Shown piece after piece: positions 1 through 7,090 of a stretch of DNA of 14,480 nt. A program made the translations under genes and the position numbers. Numbering within the stretch: position 1 is the first letter of the stretch; the number at the start of each line of letters is the position of its first letter. The notes under the pieces were generated by a model, which had not been told where the DNA came from, ran no database searches, and saw nothing but the letters and a program-made list of their open reading frames with translations. Origin of the DNA: an uncultured Collinsella sp. (GTDB lineage Bacteria; Actinomycetota; Coriobacteriia; Coriobacteriales; Coriobacteriaceae); assembly GCA_900554465.1 (NCBI GenBank), contig USHF01000017.1:1-14480 (forward strand), given 5' to 3'.

Positions 1-1174
1 GGATGTAATCGGTGGCGTCGTCGGCCATAAACCAAGCGCTGCGGGTGAGGCCGTTGAGCTCGGCATTGCGGCGTGCGTCGGCAATGCCCGCCGGGTTGCG
101 CTCCACTCCGAGCAGCATGATGCCGATACCCTTGTTCTGGGCTTCTTTAGCTGCGCAAAGACCGATGGTGCCGCTGCCGCAGTAGGCATCCATAAGCACA
201 TCGTCCTGGCGCAGATCCATGCCATCGATAGCGAGCTGGTAGAGCAGCTCGGTCTGCTGCGGGTTGGTCTGGTAGAACGCGGTAGGGGAGATATCGAATT
301 CGCAACCGAGCAGCTGGTCGCGCATGCACTCGGCGCCATAGACGATACGAGTCTCCTCACCCAAGATGGCGTTACCGGGGCGTCCGTTGATGTTTTGGGC
401 AACGGTGACGATATGCGGATCGAGTGCGGCGACAGCCTCAAAGAACTCCTGTGCATGCGGCAAGTCGCGCTGAGCGGTCACGAGGGTGACCATAATCTGG
501 TCGGTACGCCAACCGCAGCGGACGACGGCATAGCGGAGCAAGCCCAGATGCTTGTCCTCGTTAAAGGCGGGAATGTGCAGACGCTCGGCCTCATGCGCGA
601 TGCCGTTGAGAATCTGACGGGCACCCGGCGCCTCGACAGGACACTCGGGTACGGCAACGATCTTGTGCGTGCCGCGCTCAAAGAAACCGCAGCGGACAGC
701 GCCCTCCTTACCGGGGGCAAAGGGAGTGGCGGCCTTATGGCGAAAACCGCGCGGCGCAGGATACTTGCCCGGGTCGCCCAGGGTAACGCCCATACCGCGA
801 ATGGGATCAACGGCAATACCCTCGCGCTCGCAGAGCTCAGCAAACAGCTCCTCCATAGCAGCCTGCTTGGCCGCCAGCTGCTTCTTATAAGGACGATTGA
901 GCGCCGTGCACCCACCACAAGCTTTCATGATGGAGCAGGGGGACTTGGGATCCACAGCCTTGCGCGCAGACGGAACCGGATCTTTATGCGAGCGCTTGAA
1001 GCGAGTCTGAGATGCCTTGTCCTCGCTCCGACGAGAACTGGGGCGCTTGGCCTTAGCCTTGCCCTTCGCATCCTGAGACGACTTGGATTTCTTAGAAGAT
1101 TTTTTCTCCTCCGACCCTTCAGTCGCTTCGATCAAAGCACGACGAGCCCTACGCTCCGCACGAGATTCTGCCAT
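1..1174 (-). CDS. rlmD: 23S rRNA (uracil-C5)-methyltransferase, RlmD/TrmA family (3' end cut by window edge)
   Basis: SAM-dependent methyltransferase making 5-methyluridine in 23S rRNA. I translated 391 codons from the ATG at 1174 leftward to the edge. Residues C80, C86, C89 (CX5CX2C) and C178 match the four-cysteine [4Fe-4S] pattern of the RlmD/RlmC branch. The QTNPQQTE motif (about 302-309) and the SAM-binding DAYCGSGTIGL motif (329-339) are typical of the TrmA superfamily. The DPPRKG-type motif and the catalytic Cys lie beyond the edge. There is no recognisable N-terminal TRAM domain. Instead, residues 1-75 are a Lys/Arg/Ser-rich low-complexity extension. It is divergent from the ABC operon. 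A TACAAT-like -10 (minus strand, 1214-1219) lies about 40 nt upstream of the start without a convincing -35, and the Shine-Dalgarno is weak (GGGG about 10 nt upstream). The family is sure; RlmD as opposed to another target uridine is inference. Confidence 0.88.
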   Translation of the reverse strand, partial: MAESRAERRARRALIEATEGSEEKKSSKKSKSSQDAKGKAKAKRPSSRRSEDKASQTRFKRSHKDPVPSARKAVDPKSPCSIMKACGGCTALNRPYKKQLAAKQAAMEELFAELCEREGIAVDPIRGMGVTLGDPGKYPAPRGFRHKAATPFAPGKEGAVRCGFFERGTHKIVAVPECPVEAPGARQILNGIAHEAERLHIPAFNEDKHLGLLRYAVVRCGWRTDQIMVTLVTAQRDLPHAQEFFEAVAALDPHIVTVAQNINGRPGNAILGEETRIVYGAECMRDQLLGCEFDISPTAFYQTNPQQTELLYQLAIDGMDLRQDDVLMDAYCGSGTIGLCAAKEAQNKGIGIMLLGVERNPAGIADARRNAELNGLTRSAWFMADDATDYI

Positions 1175-1282
1175 GAATTAACCCCACTAATTTACAAATT
1201 GAAATCTGAAAGCATTGTACCGTGCCAAGCTAGCGGACGATATGCAAGCACCCATTTCATGTTAGTGATAAGCCCAACGACG

Positions 1283-1421
1283 TTTGCCCGCCGGGTGCCG
1301 GGGCTGGGGTTAAGTTTGTCGCGAATTCCGCACGAACAGGAGAGCACTTAATGTGCTCTCCGTCGTGAGCAGGACTGTAGAGCAGCAAACTTAACCCCTG
1401 CCCCGGCACCCGGCGGGCAAA
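1283..1421. repeat. 139-bp inverted-repeat element with 36-bp arms and an inner hairpin
   Basis: The left arm 1283-1318 and right arm 1386-1421 are reverse complements at 35 of 36 positions; the only mismatch is the T at 1305 against the right arm. The arm begins TTTGCCCGCCGGGTGCC. The 67-nt centre contains a second nested hairpin: GGAGAGCAC (1339-1347), loop TTAAT, GTGCTCTCC (1353-1361), flanked by CACGA (1331-1335) and TCGTG (1363-1367). It lies between two divergently transcribed genes, so it cannot be a terminator for either, and no U-tract follows. I see no obvious target-site duplication. It could be a REP/MITE-like dispersed repeat or an RNA/DNA cruciform structure; its identity is unknown. 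Confidence 0.8.
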
Positions 1422-1428
1422 TACTCCC

Positions 1429-1457
1429 TTGTACTCTATCAAGGTAAAGTGTATGAT
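1429..1457 (+). promoter_or_regulatory. sigma70-type promoter of the amino acid ABC operon
   Basis: A -35 TTGTAC (1429-1434) and a -10 TATGAT (1452-1457) are separated by exactly 17 nt, which puts transcription start near 1464. The lipoprotein start codon is about 50 nt further on. This is the best-scoring promoter I see in the window. Confidence 0.65.
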
Positions 1458-1495
1458 TCTGAACGTTACATGACTCACTTTACTTAACTAAAGTG
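1444..1495 (+). promoter_or_regulatory. candidate operator: three TAAAGTG/CACTTTA half-sites
   Basis: GTAAAGTG (1444-1451) directly precedes the -10 element. Its exact reverse complement CACTTTAC lies at 1476-1483, and TAAAGTG occurs again at 1489-1495. The last two make a perfect 7-bp inverted repeat with a 6-bp spacer. The position over and just after the promoter suits a repressor site, but the regulator is unknown. Confidence 0.45.
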
Positions 1496-1513
1496 CCACC
1501 AAGGGGGAATACC

Positions 1514-2374
1514 ATGAATACCGATATGTCTCGTCGTCAGTTTGTTGGTCTAGCCGGCTCGCTCGCCACGGTGCTCGGCCTTGGTCTTGTCGGTTGTGGC
1601 GGCGGTGCCGCTAAGGGCTCTGCTGCCGGCTCTGCCGCGGCCAAGGATACGAAGGGTGCCGCGGAGTCCAAAAAGCTTGTGGTGGGCTTTGACAAGTCCT
1701 ATCCTCCGTACGGCTTTGTGGGCGATGACGGCGAATATACGGGCTTTGACCTTGATCTGGCCAAGGCCGTTGCCGATAAGCAGGACTGGGAGGTCAAATA
1801 CGAGGCCATCGATTGGGATGCCAAGGATACGCTGCTCAACTCGGGTGCCATCAACTGCATCTGGAACGGCTTTACCATGGAGGGTCGCGAGGACGACTAC
1901 ACGTTCTCCGAGCCGTACATGCTCAACGAGCAGGTGCTCGTGGTCAAGAAGGACGCGGGTATCAAGAGCTGGGACGATCTTGCCGGCAAGACCGTGATTA
2001 CCCAGACCGATTCCGCCGCACAGGATGTGCTCGAGGGCGACCAGAAGGATCTGGCCGCGACGTTTGCCACGCTCGATACCATCGGTGAGTACAACACAGC
2101 CTTTATGCAGCTCGAGAGCGGCGCGGTCGATGCCGTGGCATGCGACCTTTCGATTGCCCAGTATCAGCTTGCCGCCAAGCCCGATGCTTATACGCAGCTT
2201 GATAAGCCGCTGTCTAGCGAGCACTATGCCGTCGGCTTTAAGAAGGGTGACACCAAGTCGGCCGATGCTGTAACCGAGTCGCTCAAGGCGCTCTACGAGG
2301 ACGGCACGGTCAAGGACTTGTGCGATAAGTATGCGAGCTACGGCCTTTCCTTCGATAATTGGGTTTTGAAATAA
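1514..2374 (+). CDS. polar amino acid ABC transporter substrate-binding lipoprotein
   Basis: Extracellular amino-acid-binding component of an importer of the HisJ/GlnH/FliY type (286 aa). The start is the ATG at 1514, preceded by AAGGGGGA (1501-1508); an in-frame GTG at 1493 has no such site. The N-terminus combines a twin-arginine-like SRRQFVGL (6-13) with a hydrophobic stretch and a lipobox LVGC, with the lipidated Cys at 28. A Gly/Ala/Ser/Lys-rich linker follows to about residue 52. The SBP_bac_3 fold starts at KLVVGFDKSYPPYGF. R125 in FTMEGRE and D211 in ACDLSIAQ sit where the family binds the ligand carboxylate and amino group. It is the first gene of a three-gene operon; its stop overlaps the permease start by one base (TAATG). 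The specific amino acid cannot be read from sequence. Confidence 0.9.
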   Translation: MNTDMSRRQFVGLAGSLATVLGLGLVGCGGGAAKGSAAGSAAAKDTKGAAESKKLVVGFDKSYPPYGFVGDDGEYTGFDLDLAKAVADKQDWEVKYEAIDWDAKDTLLNSGAINCIWNGFTMEGREDDYTFSEPYMLNEQVLVVKKDAGIKSWDDLAGKTVITQTDSAAQDVLEGDQKDLAATFATLDTIGEYNTAFMQLESGAVDAVACDLSIAQYQLAAKPDAYTQLDKPLSSEHYAVGFKKGDTKSADAVTESLKALYEDGTVKDLCDKYASYGLSFDNWVLK

Positions 2375-3027
2375 TGTCTATTCAGGTCATGATGCAGATG
2401 CTTGGCCAGGGCTTCTTGGTCAGTTTGCAGCTGTTTGTGCTGACGCTGCTCGGATCGATTCCGTTGGGAATCCCCGTGGCGTTTATGCGTATGAGTAAGA
2501 TCGCGCCGCTTCGCTGGATTGCGCGCATCTACATTTCGGTCATGCGTGGCACGCCGCTCATGCTGCAGATGTTTGCCATCTACTTTGCCCCGTACTACGT
2601 GTTCGGCATTTCGCTTACGCCCGATTCCAAGTGGACGGCGTGTGTCGTGGCGTTCATCATCAACTACGCCGGTTACTTTGCCGAGATCTATCGCTCGGGC
2701 CTGCAGTCCATTCCGCGCGGTCAATACGAGGCTGCTGAGGTGCTGGGCTACTCGCGCATGCAGACGTTTCTGTATATCGTGATGCCGCAGGTCGCTAAGC
2801 GTATTCTGCCGGCGATGGGCAACGAGATCATCACACTGGTCAAGGACACGTCGCTGGCGTTTGCCATTGGTGTGGGTGAGATGTTCTCGACCGCCAAGGC
2901 GCTGGTCGCCTCGCAGGTGAGCATGGTGCCGTTTGCGATTGCGGCGTTGATCTACTGGGTCTTTAACTTTGTGGTCGAGATGCTGCTGGGCGCCGCCGAA
3001 AAGAAGCTGGACTATTATCATGACTAA
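2374..3027 (+). CDS. polar amino acid ABC transporter permease
   Basis: Inner-membrane permease of the HisM/GlnP family (217 aa). The ATG at 2374 shares its A with the TAA of the binding-protein gene, so translation is probably coupled. A possible TTG start 15 nt upstream is less likely. Hydrophobic helices lie at about residues 13-38, 49-80, 88-106, 150-172 and 184-206. The cytoplasmic EAA loop, EAAEVLGYSRMQTFLYIVMPQ (about 119-139), contacts the ATPase. The RGTPLMLQ segment (58-65) is typical of polar amino acid permeases. The operon has only one permease gene, which suggests a homodimer. It overlaps the ATPase gene by 8 nt. Confidence 0.9.
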   Translation: MSIQVMMQMLGQGFLVSLQLFVLTLLGSIPLGIPVAFMRMSKIAPLRWIARIYISVMRGTPLMLQMFAIYFAPYYVFGISLTPDSKWTACVVAFIINYAGYFAEIYRSGLQSIPRGQYEAAEVLGYSRMQTFLYIVMPQVAKRILPAMGNEIITLVKDTSLAFAIGVGEMFSTAKALVASQVSMVPFAIAALIYWVFNFVVEMLLGAAEKKLDYYHD

Positions 3028-3784
3028 CTCAGTGATGAAAATCGAAAGCGCGCGTAAGGCGTTTGGCGGCAATGAGGTGCTCAAGGATATCTCACTCGAG
3101 GTCAAGCGCGGTGAGGTCGTGGCGATTATCGGACCTTCGGGCGGCGGTAAGTCCACGCTGCTGCGCTGCGCCACGCTGCTCGAGACGCTCGACGGCGGCT
3201 CGCTTTCGTTTGGCGACCTTGCGGTTGCGACGGATGCGGGATCGGGCGCGGTCTATGCGAAGGGAGATGTTCCCAAGCAAGCGCGTTCGCGTTTTGGTCT
3301 GGTATTCCAGAACTACAATCTGTTCCCGCACTATACGGTGATGAAAAACATCATCGACGCGCCGATCCGCGTGCTCAAGCGCCCGCGCGAGCAGGCAGAG
3401 GCGCGTGCGCGTGAGTTGATCGCGCAGATGGGGCTTACGGGCAACGAGAACAAGGTGCCGTGTGAGCTTTCGGGCGGTCAGCAGCAGCGCGTGAGTATTG
3501 CCCGCGCCCTGGCGCTCGATCCGGAAATCTTATTCTTTGACGAGCCGACTTCAGCGCTCGATCCCGAGCTGACGGCCGAGGTGCTGCGTGTCATTAAGGA
3601 CCTGGCGGCGCAGAATATGACGATGGTAATCGTGACCCACGCGATGCAATTTGCACGCGATGTTGCCGACCGCGTGGTCTTTATGGACGGCGGTCGCATT
3701 GTCGAGGAGGGGCCTGCCGAGCAGGTCATAGACCATCCGCGCGAGCGGCGCACACGTGAGTTCTTGAGCCGTATCGAGGGATAG
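3020..3784 (+). CDS. polar amino acid ABC transporter ATP-binding protein
   Basis: Cytoplasmic ATPase that powers the importer (254 aa). The ATG at 3020 overlaps the permease stop (ATGACTAA); a second in-frame ATG lies at 3035. All catalytic elements are present: Walker A GPSGGGKST (38-46), Q-loop Q97 in GLVFQNYNLF, signature LSGGQQQR (150-157), Walker B LFFDEPTSALD (171-181) and switch His207 in VTHAMQFA. It resembles GlnQ/HisP/ArtP, with the usual insertion between Walker A and the Q-loop slightly lengthened (about 66-90). It is the last gene of the operon, followed by an intrinsic terminator 34 nt after the stop. Confidence 0.93.
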   Translation: MTNSVMKIESARKAFGGNEVLKDISLEVKRGEVVAIIGPSGGGKSTLLRCATLLETLDGGSLSFGDLAVATDAGSGAVYAKGDVPKQARSRFGLVFQNYNLFPHYTVMKNIIDAPIRVLKRPREQAEARARELIAQMGLTGNENKVPCELSGGQQQRVSIARALALDPEILFFDEPTSALDPELTAEVLRVIKDLAAQNMTMVIVTHAMQFARDVADRVVFMDGGRIVEEGPAEQVIDHPRERRTREFLSRIEG

Positions 3785-3817
3785 GCTCAGGTATTTACTC
3801 AACTATTAATTAAGGCG

Positions 3818-3854
3818 AAGCCGCCGCAGGTCTTACGGTCTGTGGCGGCTTTTT
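3818..3854 (+). terminator. intrinsic terminator of the ABC operon
   Basis: The stem AAGCCGCCGCAG (3818-3829) pairs with CTGTGGCGGCTT (3840-3851) with one G-U pair, followed by a short T-run to 3854. Confidence 0.85.
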
Positions 3855-4094
3855 GTTTGCATCGACGGGGTTCAATAATCGCCTCACAAGCTTGTCTCTT
3901 CCTCTCGCCGCCTGTATTCACACGTGCGCCGAAAGGTGTGCATGGACAGTCACCCGTGAGGGTAGGGTGGTGGCATAGGACATTTGGAGGGTGAGTCGGC
4001 TCGGCTGCCGACCATGCTGCTCCCAGGACGGCACCGACCGCGAACTCTCCCCGTTGGCGTCGCGCATTGCGCGCGGCCCTGCAAGGAGGTCATC
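3855..4094 (+). other. 240-nt leader/intergenic region before the EF-G-like gene
   Basis: No gene is supported here. The region holds several possible short hairpins: GTGCGCC-GAAA-GGTGTGC, GTCGGC-TCGGCT-GCCGAC (about 3995-4012), and CGCGC-ATT-GCGCG just before the ribosome site. I do not recognise a known riboswitch class and found no convincing promoter pair. The frame of the downstream gene stays open back to about 3984 but lacks a start with a ribosome site. Confidence 0.4.
4083..4090 (+). promoter_or_regulatory. ribosome binding site fixing the EF-G-like start
   Basis: AAGGAGGT is a near-perfect anti-16S match, 4 nt before the ATG at 4095. It settles the start against the longer open frame upstream. 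Confidence 0.85.
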
Positions 4095-6170
4095 ATGGGT
4101 GCTCCCAAGACCGGTAACGTAAGGAACGTGGTGCTCGTAGGCCAAGGCGGGGTGGGCAAGACTTCACTCGCCGAGGCCATGCTCCACCTTTCCGGCAAGA
4201 CCGCCCGCCTGGGCGGCCACGACGGCACCAAGCCCACGCTCGACTATGACCCCGAAGAGGTCAAGCGTGCATTTTCCATCTCGACGACCATTGCGCCGAT
4301 CGACTGGAAGGGCGCGCGCATCAACGTGCTCGATGCCCCGTGCTATCCCGATTTTATCGGCGACGCCTATGCCGCGATGAGCGTCTGCGAGACGGCTCTG
4401 TTTGTTGTCGACGCCGAGGCCGGCCCGCAGCCTACGACGGTTAAGCTCTGGTATGCCGCCGAGGACCTGCGTCTGGCGCGTGCGGTGTTTGTAAACCGCC
4501 TGTCGCGTCCCGAGGCCAGCTTTGCGTCCACCATGGAACTGCTGCAGGAGCGCTTTGGTACACGCTTGGGCGCCGTGACCCTGGGCTGGGGCGAGGGCGA
4601 GGACTTTGACGGCATCATCGACCTGGTGCGCATGAAGGCGCGCCACTGCAATGGCACCGAAGCCGTTGAGTCGGAGATTCCCGAGGAGTATCGTGCCCAG
4701 GCCGAGGAAGCCCATGACCATCTGTGCGAGTTGGTGGCCGAGGCCGACGACGAGCTGATGATGAAGTACCTGGAAGGCGAGGAGACGCTGACGCAGGAGG
4801 AGCTTGAAGGCCTGCTGTCGAAGGCGATCGCCGAGCGCATCTTTGTGCCGGTCTTTGCGGGCGATTGCATTAAGGAGCAGGGCGTCAACTCGCTGATGGA
4901 CGACATTGCCACGTACTTCCCGGCGCCGACCGACTACGGTGAGATGCCGCTTATCGACGGCGATTCGCTCAAGATCTCGAGTGACGACGACCGCCCGGTG
5001 GCGTTTGTGTTTAAGACCCTGGCCGATCCGCAGCAGGGTCGCATCAGCTTTATCAAGGTACTGACGGGTACGCTTGAGCCGGGCCTTGAGCTCGTCAATG
5101 CGCGCACGCGCAAGGGCGAGCGTCTGGCTCACCTGTATGTGATGTGCGGCCGCGATATGGCCGAGGTTGGCCACGCTTATGCCGGTGACATCATCGCGGC
5201 ACCCAAGCTGGCGGCCGAGACGGGTGACACGCTCTCCATTACCGGCAAGGTCGAGGCTGCGGCGTTTAAGTTCCCCAACTCGCAGTACCGCATTGCCATC
5301 GAGGCCGAGAATCGCGGGGACGAAGAGAAGCTCTACACGTTTATCGAGAAGGCTTGTAAGGCCGATCCGACCATGAACATCGACCGCGACGAGGAGACCG
5401 GCCAGACCATTATCTCGGCGGTGGGCGAGGCACAGGTTTCGGTCCTGCTCAATCGTCTGGAGGACCGCACCAAGGTCGCTGCCAAGAGCGTGCCGATCCG
5501 TATCCCGTATCGCGAGACCATCCGCCGCACGGCAAGTGCCCAGGGTCGTCATAAGAAGCAGACCGGCGGCGCCGGCCAGTATGGTGACTGCTGGCTGCGT
5601 GTGGAGCCGCTTATTGGGCCCGACGGCACGAGTGACGGCTATGAGTTTGTGGACGAGGTCGTGGGCGGCCGCATCCCGCGCTCGCTCATCCCCGCCGTGG
5701 ACAAGGGCGTTCAGGAGACCATGAAGGACGGCATCATCGCCGGCTACCCGCTCACGGGCATTCGCGTGGCTGTGTACGATGGCTCGTATCACAGCGTCGA
5801 CTCCAACGAGATGGCGTTCCGCGCGGCGGCCCGCATCGGCCTGCGCAAGGCGTGCGCCGATGCCGATCCGGTGGTGCTGGAGCCTATCGAGGAAATCACG
5901 GTGACGATCCCCGAGAGCTATGCTGGCGCCGTGATGGGCGACATCTCGGCCTCGCGCGGTCGCGTGACAGGCATGGAGACCGACGAGTGCGGCGATACCG
6001 TGGTCATTGCCCAGGCGCCGCTGGCCGAGCTGACGGATTATTCGACGCGTCTGCGCTCTATCACGCGCGGCACGGGCGACTTTACCATGAAGCCCGCTGG
6101 CTACGAGCAGGTGCCTTATGACGTTCAGGCCAAGCTGGTCGAGCGCTATGAGGAGGGTCGCGCCAAGTAA
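4095..6170 (+). CDS. elongation factor G-like translational GTPase (EF-G2 type)
   Basis: Cytoplasmic EF-G paralogue of 691 aa with the full EF-G domain order. The G domain (1 to about 270) has a P-loop GQGGVGKTS (16-24). Domains II and III follow. Domain IV has the GRHKKQTGGAGQYGDCW motif, and domain V includes PIEEITVTIPESYAGAVMGD. Key motifs depart from canonical EF-G. DTPGH is DAPCY (80-84), so the catalytic His position is Tyr, and NKxD is NRLS (134-137), losing both the Lys and the Asp that read guanine. The Tyr is, from memory, seen in actinobacterial EF-G2/FusA2 proteins; the NRLS change looks stronger. This makes a housekeeping translocase role unlikely. The true role of EF-G2 proteins is not settled. 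The gene stands alone between terminators. Confidence 0.88.
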   Translation: MGAPKTGNVRNVVLVGQGGVGKTSLAEAMLHLSGKTARLGGHDGTKPTLDYDPEEVKRAFSISTTIAPIDWKGARINVLDAPCYPDFIGDAYAAMSVCETALFVVDAEAGPQPTTVKLWYAAEDLRLARAVFVNRLSRPEASFASTMELLQERFGTRLGAVTLGWGEGEDFDGIIDLVRMKARHCNGTEAVESEIPEEYRAQAEEAHDHLCELVAEADDELMMKYLEGEETLTQEELEGLLSKAIAERIFVPVFAGDCIKEQGVNSLMDDIATYFPAPTDYGEMPLIDGDSLKISSDDDRPVAFVFKTLADPQQGRISFIKVLTGTLEPGLELVNARTRKGERLAHLYVMCGRDMAEVGHAYAGDIIAAPKLAAETGDTLSITGKVEAAAFKFPNSQYRIAIEAENRGDEEKLYTFIEKACKADPTMNIDRDEETGQTIISAVGEAQVSVLLNRLEDRTKVAAKSVPIRIPYRETIRRTASAQGRHKKQTGGAGQYGDCWLRVEPLIGPDGTSDGYEFVDEVVGGRIPRSLIPAVDKGVQETMKDGIIAGYPLTGIRVAVYDGSYHSVDSNEMAFRAAARIGLRKACADADPVVLEPIEEITVTIPESYAGAVMGDISASRGRVTGMETDECGDTVVIAQAPLAELTDYSTRLRSITRGTGDFTMKPAGYEQVPYDVQAKLVERYEEGRAK

Positions 6171-6182
6171 CTAGATGATAAA

Positions 6183-6223
6183 AAACCGCCGCGATGGGGT
6201 AGTTCCGTTGTGGCGGCTTTTTT
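6183..6223 (+). terminator. first intrinsic terminator after the EF-G-like gene
   Basis: CCGCCGC (6186-6192) pairs with GTGGCGG (6210-6216) with one G-U pair. The stem is flanked by an A-run and followed by a six-T run (6218-6223). It starts 12 nt after the stop codon. Confidence 0.8.
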
Positions 6224-6231
6224 GGCGGGCG

Positions 6232-6270
6232 AGGTGCCCGCCCCAGCATCTGTGGGGCGGGCACCTTTTT
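6232..6270 (+). terminator. second, very strong intrinsic terminator
   Basis: A perfect 13-bp stem AGGTGCCCGCCCC (6232-6244) / GGGGCGGGCACCT (6254-6266) with a 9-nt loop is followed by T-run 6266-6270. The preceding GGCGGGC (6224-6230) can instead pair with GCCCGCC (6236-6242), giving a competing fold. It insulates the HAD gene from upstream transcription. Confidence 0.88.
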
Positions 6271-6300
6271 GTGCCGTTGCAGTAGAGAAAAGTCCTCCTT

Positions 6301-6309
6301 TGCTAGAAT
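6301..6309 (+). promoter_or_regulatory. extended -10 promoter of the HAD gene
   Basis: TGCTAGAAT reads as an extended -10 (TGnTAnAAT) with no clear -35. The predicted start near 6316 falls inside the downstream palindrome, as expected for a repressed promoter. Confidence 0.45.
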
Positions 6310-6313
6310 AAAC

Positions 6314-6333
6314 GTATATAGACGTCTACTTGA
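6314..6333 (+). promoter_or_regulatory. operator-like palindrome, copy 1 (HAD gene)
   Basis: The left half GTATATAGAC matches the consensus fully; the right half GTCTACTTGA matches 6 of 10. The core TAGACGTCTA (6319-6328) is a perfect palindrome. It lies just after the extended -10 and just before the ribosome site. The same site recurs twice before the aldolase gene. Confidence 0.7.
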
Positions 6334-6346
6334 ACAGGGAGGCAAT

Positions 6347-7003
6347 ATGTACGAGGCGGTTATCTTCGATATGGATGGGCTTATGTTTGACACCGAGCCT
6401 ATCTGGGCTTCTTGTTGGCCTAAGACCGCAATCGAGTTTGGGGTTGAGTGCATGGAGGGCCTTGCGGACGCCATGCGCGGAACCAATGGAGCCGAGGCCG
6501 TATCCATTATTCACGAATGGTATGGTGACGAAGTCGACCCCAAGGCATTTGTTGATCGTTTTTACGAAATAGCCCATGAAGCATTGGCCCATGGCGCAGA
6601 GAAAAAACCTGGATTGGATAGGCTTCTCGAGTATCTCAAGACTGAAGGGATTCCGATGGCGGTTGCCTCCTCGTCGAGCAGGGAGATGATCAAGGCCAAC
6701 CTGATAAGGGGAGGAATACTTCCATATTTTGATTCGATCGTTTCTGGTATCGAGGTCGAGCATGCCAAGCCCTATCCTGACGTCTTTTTAAAAGCGGCGG
6801 ACGAGCTAGGGGTGCCGCCGCAAAAATCCCTCGTCTTGGAGGATTCCTATAACGGGGTGCGCGCGGGCTTTGCAGGAGGTTTTCACACCGTCATGGTCCC
6901 TGATCTCTCCGAGCCAACAGAAGAGATGGAAAGATTAGCCACGGCGATTGTCCTGAACCTTAATGATGTTGTCGACATGCTGGCAAGCGGAACATTGGGG
7001 TAA
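6347..7003 (+). CDS. HAD-superfamily hydrolase, beta-phosphoglucomutase/sugar-phosphatase-like
   Basis: Cytoplasmic HAD phosphotransferase of 218 aa. The ATG at 6347 has AGGGAGG (6336-6342) 4 nt upstream. Motif I is FDMDG with the nucleophile D8 and acid/base D10. Motif II is the SSSS run (108-111), motif III K141 in HAKPYPDVF, and motif IV E165-D166 in LEDSYNG. The four-helix cap after motif I places it with beta-phosphoglucomutase, 2-deoxyglucose-6-phosphatase and polyol/pentitol phosphatases. Mutase and phosphatase cannot be told apart by eye. It has its own promoter and terminator but shares a palindromic operator with the aldolase-PTS operon, so it probably handles a phosphorylated intermediate of that pathway. 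Codon use is more relaxed and AT-rich than in the upstream GTPase. Confidence 0.85.
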   Translation: MYEAVIFDMDGLMFDTEPIWASCWPKTAIEFGVECMEGLADAMRGTNGAEAVSIIHEWYGDEVDPKAFVDRFYEIAHEALAHGAEKKPGLDRLLEYLKTEGIPMAVASSSSREMIKANLIRGGILPYFDSIVSGIEVEHAKPYPDVFLKAADELGVPPQKSLVLEDSYNGVRAGFAGGFHTVMVPDLSEPTEEMERLATAIVLNLNDVVDMLASGTLG

Positions 7004-7017
7004 ACAGGTTGAACGAT

Positions 7018-7049
7018 GGGCTGTCGAGTGTTTCTCGGCAGCCCTTTTT
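7018..7049 (+). terminator. intrinsic terminator of the HAD gene
   Basis: The stem GGGCTGTCGAG (7018-7028), loop TGTTT, and CTCGGCAGCCC (7034-7044) with one G-U pair are followed by five T. It separates the HAD transcript from the operon promoter. Confidence 0.88.
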
Positions 7050-7090
7050 CTAATTCGAGACATTTAATGCTATGCGCAAGAATCAAAAAG

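Noticed and set aside
395..1351. Long plus-strand open frame (318 codons) antisense to the methyltransferase
   Set aside because: It runs opposite a clearly homologous gene and into the inverted repeat, has no ribosome site and no recognisable motif.
3964..3973. AGGGTGGTGG resembling the T-box antiterminator motif AGGGUGGNACCGCG
   Set aside because: The ACCGCG part is missing at the right spacing, no terminator follows it before the gene, and the downstream gene is a GTPase, not an amino-acid gene.
3984..4094. Upstream in-frame extension (37 codons) of the EF-G-like gene
   Set aside because: It starts only from a TTG without a ribosome site, whereas ATG 4095 has a near-perfect AAGGAGGT; EF-G proteins begin just before the P-loop.
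4164..5792. 542-codon minus-strand open frame
   Set aside because: It is antisense to the EF-G-like gene, whose domains are plain; the frame is a by-product of GC-rich codon bias.
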